Positions 5,850 through 7,090 of a stretch of 7,090 nt of DNA are shown in pieces (position 1 is the stretch's first letter; each line of letters opens with the position of its first letter). The stretch covers positions 1 through 7,090 of the forward strand of contig JAHRVZ010000034.1 of NCBI GenBank assembly GCA_019090405.1, written 5' to 3'. Origin of the DNA: Paracoccaceae bacterium. Its GTDB lineage: Bacteria; Pseudomonadota; Alphaproteobacteria; Rhodobacterales; Rhodobacteraceae. A program made the position numbers and the translations under genes. The notes below the pieces were generated by a model. That model was not told the origin of the DNA. It saw only the letters and a program-made list of their open reading frames with translations, and did no database searches.

Positions 5850-7090
5850 GTGCGTCCAAACAGCCGTTCAATATCAGCCAGTTTCAGTTCAACGTATGTC
5901 GGGCGGCCATGGTTGCATTGACCGGAATGCGGCGTTGCCTCCATCTCGCGCAACAGGGCGTTCATTTCTTCGGCGCGCATACGGCGGCCAGAGCGGATTG
6001 AACCGTGACAGGCGACACGGCTAAGGATCGCCTCAAGCCGAGCCTCGACGGTTTGGGTGCTTCCCAGATCGGAAAGTTCGTCCATAATATCGCGGATCAT
6101 TGCGGTGGCGTTGATCTCGCCCAATAAGGCAGGCGTTTCACGGATCGCAATAGCACCGCCGCCAAAGGGTTCAATCGTCAGGCCAAGGCGTGCAAGGTCC
6201 GGGGCAATGTCCATCAATTGCGAACATTCAGCAGCGGATAAATCAACGATTTCTGGGATAAGCAACGCCTGCGCGGCGACTCCGTTTTCTGCCATTTGCG
6301 TTTTTAGTTTCTCGTACACCAGACGTTCATGGGCGGCGTGTTGATCAATGATGACCATGCCGTCAGCGGTCTGGGCGATAATATAGTTTTCATGCACCTG
6401 CCCGCGGGCCGCACCAAGGGGTAGCTGCTCATCTGCCCTGCGGGCCTCTTCGCTGTTGGCGGCGTCGGGCGTCGGATCAACAACCTGTCCGCTATAGTCG
6501 TGGCGCATTTCCGCAAAACCCGGAGCCTGCGCCGCAAAGGCAGCATTGCGCGCGCCAACCGACGGGCGGTCCATCTGATAGACGCGCGCGCCAGATATTT
6601 GCGGTGTCATCGCGCCCAAAGTTGCATCAGCCACAGTTGTCGACGCACGATGTCCGGCCTCGGCCAAGGCATGGCGCAAGGCTGAAACAATCAGGCCACG
6701 CGCGATGCCGGGATCACGAAACCGGACTTCGGATTTTGCGGGGTGAACATTGACGTCAACCAAGGTCGGGTCGCAATCCAGAAACAACGCAGCAGCCGGA
6801 TGACGATCACGGGACAGAAAATCGAAATAGGCACCGCGCAGCGCACCGGTCAGCATTTTATCCTTTACCGGGCGACCATTGACGAACAGATATTGCGCCA
6901 CAGCAGCCCCACGTGAATAGGTCGGCAAAGCCGCGTAACCAAACAACCGGATATCGTCACGCGTGGCGTCAATCGCCAGCGCATTATCCGCAAATTCACG
7001 CCCCAGAACGCGGGTCAGACGGTCACGCAAAGCGTCAAACATATCGCCAGTTTCGGCGTCGGCGCGAAACACGATGCGCCCTTCGCCGCC
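5846..7090 (-). CDS. mutL: DNA mismatch repair protein MutL, endonuclease type (partial, N-terminus outside window)
   Basis: The last 414 residues are present. The frame runs open off the right edge, so the GTG at 7072 is not a start. By comparison with complete MutL proteins (about 600-640 residues) roughly 200 residues, holding most of the GHKL ATPase domain, are missing. Visible parts in order are the transducer domain with LFVNGRPVKDK and VDVNVHPAKSEVRF (its lysine contacts ATP in E. coli MutL), a low-complexity linker, and the C-terminal dimer domain. The nicking endonuclease motif DQHA(x)2E(x)4E is intact at 6311-6346. Also present are ACHGSIRSG, CNHGRP (5900-5917) and a terminal FGRT. 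QALLIP (6254-6271) fits the beta-clamp-binding motif. The protein should therefore cut the new strand itself, as in bacteria without MutH, after recruitment by MutS. The stop overlaps the rmuC start by four bases. Confidence 0.97.
   Translation of the reverse strand, partial: GGEGRIVFRADAETGDMFDALRDRLTRVLGREFADNALAIDATRDDIRLFGYAALPTYSRGAAVAQYLFVNGRPVKDKMLTGALRGAYFDFLSRDRHPAAALFLDCDPTLVDVNVHPAKSEVRFRDPGIARGLIVSALRHALAEAGHRASTTVADATLGAMTPQISGARVYQMDRPSVGARNAAFAAQAPGFAEMRHDYSGQVVDPTPDAANSEEARRADEQLPLGAARGQVHENYIIAQTADGMVIIDQHAAHERLVYEKLKTQMAENGVAAQALLIPEIVDLSAAECSQLMDIAPDLARLGLTIEPFGGGAIAIRETPALLGEINATAMIRDIMDELSDLGSTQTVEARLEAILSRVACHGSIRSGRRMRAEEMNALLREMEATPHSGQCNHGRPTYVELKLADIERLFGRT

Noticed and set aside
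7070..7072. GTG as a possible start of the mutL fragment.
   Set aside because: The frame continues open to the window edge with residues that fit MutL, and the ATPase domain must lie upstream, so this is an internal valine.

Overview
The window looks like a piece of alphaproteobacterial chromosome, most likely from Rhodobacterales (the Roseobacter/Rhodobacter group). The clues are a moderately GC-rich composition (mid-50s percent by eye), a MutL with an intact endonuclease-type C-terminal domain, a mutL-rmuC couplet, a small DUF3775-type protein, and a yeast/plant-like saccharopine dehydrogenase pair. This placement is inferred from gene content, not from a database search. Coding density is high, the longest gap between genes is about 170 bases, and there is no sign of mobile elements, tRNA or rRNA genes, or CRISPR.

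Left part (1-2904, + strand): a histidine phosphatase superfamily protein is followed 45 bases later by two tightly spaced genes. One encodes a Lys1/LKR-type saccharopine dehydrogenase (lysine side) and the other a Lys9/SDH-type saccharopine dehydrogenase (glutamate side). Together they can interconvert lysine plus 2-oxoglutarate with aminoadipate semialdehyde plus glutamate through saccharopine. In a bacterium this is most likely lysine breakdown. The gene order copies the domain order of the fused LKR-SDH enzyme of plants and animals. The three genes may form one operon, which ends at a strong palindrome (2929-2960) shared with the convergent next gene.

Middle part (2970-4527): a small DUF3775-type gene on the - strand and ada on the + strand diverge from a 169-base regulatory region. 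This region holds a good -35/-10 pair for the small gene, an FNR-like dyad near its predicted transcription start, and an Ada-box-like element plus a -10 hexamer in front of ada. That -10 lies so close to the ada ATG that a leaderless transcript is possible. Ada is a complete alkylation-damage sensor and repair protein with both methyl-acceptor cysteines.

Right part (4599-7090, - strand): mutL runs in from beyond the right edge, so its N-terminal ATPase portion is not visible. It overlaps rmuC by the four bases ATGA. MutL is the nicking type (DQHA motif, CxHGRP motif and a beta-clamp-binding motif). RmuC is membrane-anchored with a coiled coil and a nuclease-like domain. The ada, rmuC and mutL genes therefore make a DNA-repair neighbourhood.

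I found no clear previously undescribed system. The points most worth checking are the phosphatase that lacks its second catalytic histidine and the composite control region between the DUF3775-type gene and ada.
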